From contig JAFYCQ010000014.1 in NCBI GenBank assembly GCA_017539635.1, forward strand, positions 1 to 6,558: DNA of 6,558 nt. The letters are read 5' to 3'. The notes under the pieces were generated by a model, which saw only the letters and a program-made list of their open reading frames with translations, had not been told where the DNA came from and searched no databases. This DNA is from Oscillospiraceae bacterium (GTDB lineage Bacteria > Bacillota > Clostridia > Oscillospirales > Oscillospiraceae). Below, in pieces: positions 5,437 through 6,558 of this stretch (the first letter of the stretch is position 1; every line of letters begins with the position of its first letter). A program made the position numbers and the translations under genes.

Positions 5437-6060
5437 ATGCCTACTGTTAAAGTGTACAACATGGCCGGCGAGGTCACGGGCGAAGTCGAGCTCTCCGATG
5501 CCATTTTCGGCATAGAGCCCAACGAGGCCGCTATCCACGCCTCCGTTAAGAACCACCTGGCCAACATGCGTCAGGGCACCCAGAGCGCCCTCACCCGCAG
5601 CGAGGTCTCCGGCGGCGGCAAGAAGCCCTACCGCCAGAAGGGCACCGGCTCCGCCCGTCAGGGCAGCACCCGCGCCCCCCACTACACCCACGGCGGCATA
5701 GCCTTCGCCCCCAAGCCGAGGAGCTACGCCTACGAGATCAACAAGAAGCTGAGAAGGCTGGCCTTAAAATCCGCCCTCTCCCAGAAGGTCATCGACGAGA
5801 AGCTCGTCGTTGTGGACGGCCTTGAGATGAACGAGGCCAAGACCAAGACCTTCAAGACCTTCCTTGACAAGGTCACCGACGGCGGCAAGGCCCTCGTCGT
5901 CACTCCCGAGGTAAACGAGAACGTGATCCTCTCCGCCAGGAACATCCCCGGCGTAAAGACCACGATCGCCACCATACTGAGCACCTACGACGTTATGAAC
6001 GCAGGCACCTTCATCGTCGATAAGGCCGCTCTCCAGAAGATAGAGGAGGTGTACGCATAA
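5437..6060 (+). CDS. rplD: 50S ribosomal protein L4
   Basis: Large-subunit protein whose globular domain binds domain I of 23S rRNA and whose extended loop lines the peptide exit tunnel. In Escherichia coli it also represses its own S10 operon. The 207 residues match the usual length. The globular part begins MPTVKVYNMAGEVTGEVEL; the tunnel loop is the basic, glycine-rich stretch SGGGKKPYRQKGTGSARQGS (58-77), continuing to HGGIAFAPKPRSY (85-97). NKKLRRLALKSALSQK (102-117) follows. The end of the protein, IATILSTYDVMNAGTFIVDKAAL, is typical of the C-terminal domain. AAAGGAG (5422-5428) is eight bases before the ATG. The last base of the stop codon is the first base of the rplW start. If the operon is autogenously regulated, L4 is the natural candidate effector, but that mechanism is not proven for this lineage. 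Confidence 0.98.
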   Translation: MPTVKVYNMAGEVTGEVELSDAIFGIEPNEAAIHASVKNHLANMRQGTQSALTRSEVSGGGKKPYRQKGTGSARQGSTRAPHYTHGGIAFAPKPRSYAYEINKKLRRLALKSALSQKVIDEKLVVVDGLEMNEAKTKTFKTFLDKVTDGGKALVVTPEVNENVILSARNIPGVKTTIATILSTYDVMNAGTFIVDKAALQKIEEVYA

Positions 6061-6356
6061 TGAAGTCGGCTTACGATATCATCAGACGCCCCATCATCAC
6101 CGAGCAGTCCATGGAGCAGGGCGACCTCAAGAAGTACGCCTTTGAAGTCGCCAGAGACGCCACCAAGCCTGAGATCCGCACCGCCATTGAGGAGATCTTC
6201 GGCGTGAAGGTCGAAAAGGTCACCACCCTGAACATGCAGGGCAAGGAAAAGCGCAGCGGCAGATACCCGGCCGGACGCCGTCCCGCCTGGAAAAAGGCTG
6301 TCGTCAGACTTACAGACGATTCCAAGACCATCGAGTTCTTCGAGGGAATGGTTTAA
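6060..6356 (+). CDS. rplW: 50S ribosomal protein L23
   Basis: Protein at the exit of the nascent-peptide tunnel; it forms the main docking site for trigger factor and signal recognition particle. The 98 residues have the expected length. The start SAYDIIRRPIITEQSMEQ (3-20) is the conserved N-terminal block, followed by the core YAFEVARDATKPEIRTAIEE (26-45) and IFGVKVEKVTTLNMQGKEKR (46-65). A basic tail region with GRRPAWKKAVVRL completes it. The ATG at 6060 shares one base with the TAA of rplD, and AGGAGGT (6044-6050) lies nine bases upstream inside rplD, so translation of the two is probably coupled. Confidence 0.98.
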   Translation: MKSAYDIIRRPIITEQSMEQGDLKKYAFEVARDATKPEIRTAIEEIFGVKVEKVTTLNMQGKEKRSGRYPAGRRPAWKKAVVRLTDDSKTIEFFEGMV

Positions 6357-6369
6357 GGGAGGTTAAGAA

Positions 6370-6558
6370 ATGTCTATCAAAACTTATAAACCCACCACTC
6401 CGTCGAGAAGACACATGTCCGTTTCCGGCTTTGACGGAGTTGATAAAAAGGCGAGGCCCGAGCCCTCGCTCACCGAAGTGCTCAAGAAGCACGCCGGAAG
6501 AAACAGCTACGGCCGCATAACCGTCCGTCACAAGGGCGGCGGCAACCTCAGAAAGTAC
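6370..6558 (+). CDS. rplB: 50S ribosomal protein L2, N-terminal part (runs off right edge)
   Basis: L2 is required for subunit association and for peptidyl transferase activity, binding domain IV of 23S rRNA. Only the first 63 residues are in the window. They begin MSIKTYKPTTPSRRHMSVSG and reach HAGRNSYGRITVRHKGGGNL, the conserved L2 N-terminal motif with KHAGRN and the RHKGGG block; the conserved C-terminal catalytic histidine region is outside. AAGGGAGG (6355-6362) is seven bases before the ATG. It follows rplW by 13 bases, in the universal S10-operon order rplW-rplB. Confidence 0.96.
   Translation, partial: MSIKTYKPTTPSRRHMSVSGFDGVDKKARPEPSLTEVLKKHAGRNSYGRITVRHKGGGNLRKY

Noticed and set aside
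4706..5437. Open frame of 243 codons on the minus strand opposite rplC.
   Set aside because: It mirrors L3 codon for codon, has no promoter or ribosome site, and its composition is that of an antisense shadow of a high-GC gene.
1..6558. Mobile element, CRISPR array, tRNA or rRNA gene, or defence island.
   Set aside because: No transposase, regularly spaced repeats, cloverleaf-forming sequence or defence protein was seen; the window is core housekeeping chromosome.

Overview
The window looks like the chromosome of an anaerobic member of Bacillota (class Clostridia, possibly Oscillospiraceae-like). Evidence: a moderately high G+C genome with strong AGGAGG Shine-Dalgarno sites, TTG and GTG starts, housekeeping promoters of TTGACA/TATAAT type, a bacterial S10 ribosomal-protein operon, and a small TM1266-type ACT-like protein of the kind found with [FeFe]-hydrogenase systems. 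The taxonomic placement is inference from gene content and style; no search was run.

Layout. (1) 1-720, minus: the N-terminal 240 residues of glutaminyl-tRNA synthetase (glnS), running off the left edge. (2) 721-870: a divergent promoter region serving glnS to the left and, to the right, (3) 871-1116, an 81-residue TM1266-family protein, closed by a strong hairpin terminator (1131-1176). (4) 1194-3806, minus: a compact operon read dusB -> ECF sigma factor -> membrane anti-sigma factor. dusB and the sigma gene share a 4-base GTGA overlap, and the sigma and anti-sigma genes overlap by 14 bases. A TTGACA-17-TAAAAT promoter precedes dusB. (5) 3807-4287: a 481-base gene-free region holding the divergent dusB and S10-operon promoters, an A/T-rich UP-like element, and a roughly 290-nt leader with several inverted repeats, including a possible attenuator. 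(6) 4288-6558, plus: the start of the S10 operon, rpsJ-rplC-rplD-rplW-rplB, the last running off the right edge. An unusual GC-rich structured spacer lies between rpsJ and rplC.

How the parts work together. Most of the window is translation machinery: tRNA charging (GlnRS), tRNA modification (DusB) and ribosomal proteins S10, L3, L4, L23 and L2. The sigma/anti-sigma pair is an envelope-to-transcription signalling module whose expression appears tied to dusB by translational coupling and a vegetative promoter.

No clearly new multi-gene system is visible. The parts most worth a second look are untranslated or poorly characterised: the long S10 leader, the rpsJ-rplC intercistronic structure, the unassigned extracytoplasmic part of the anti-sigma factor, and the dusB-sigma coupling.
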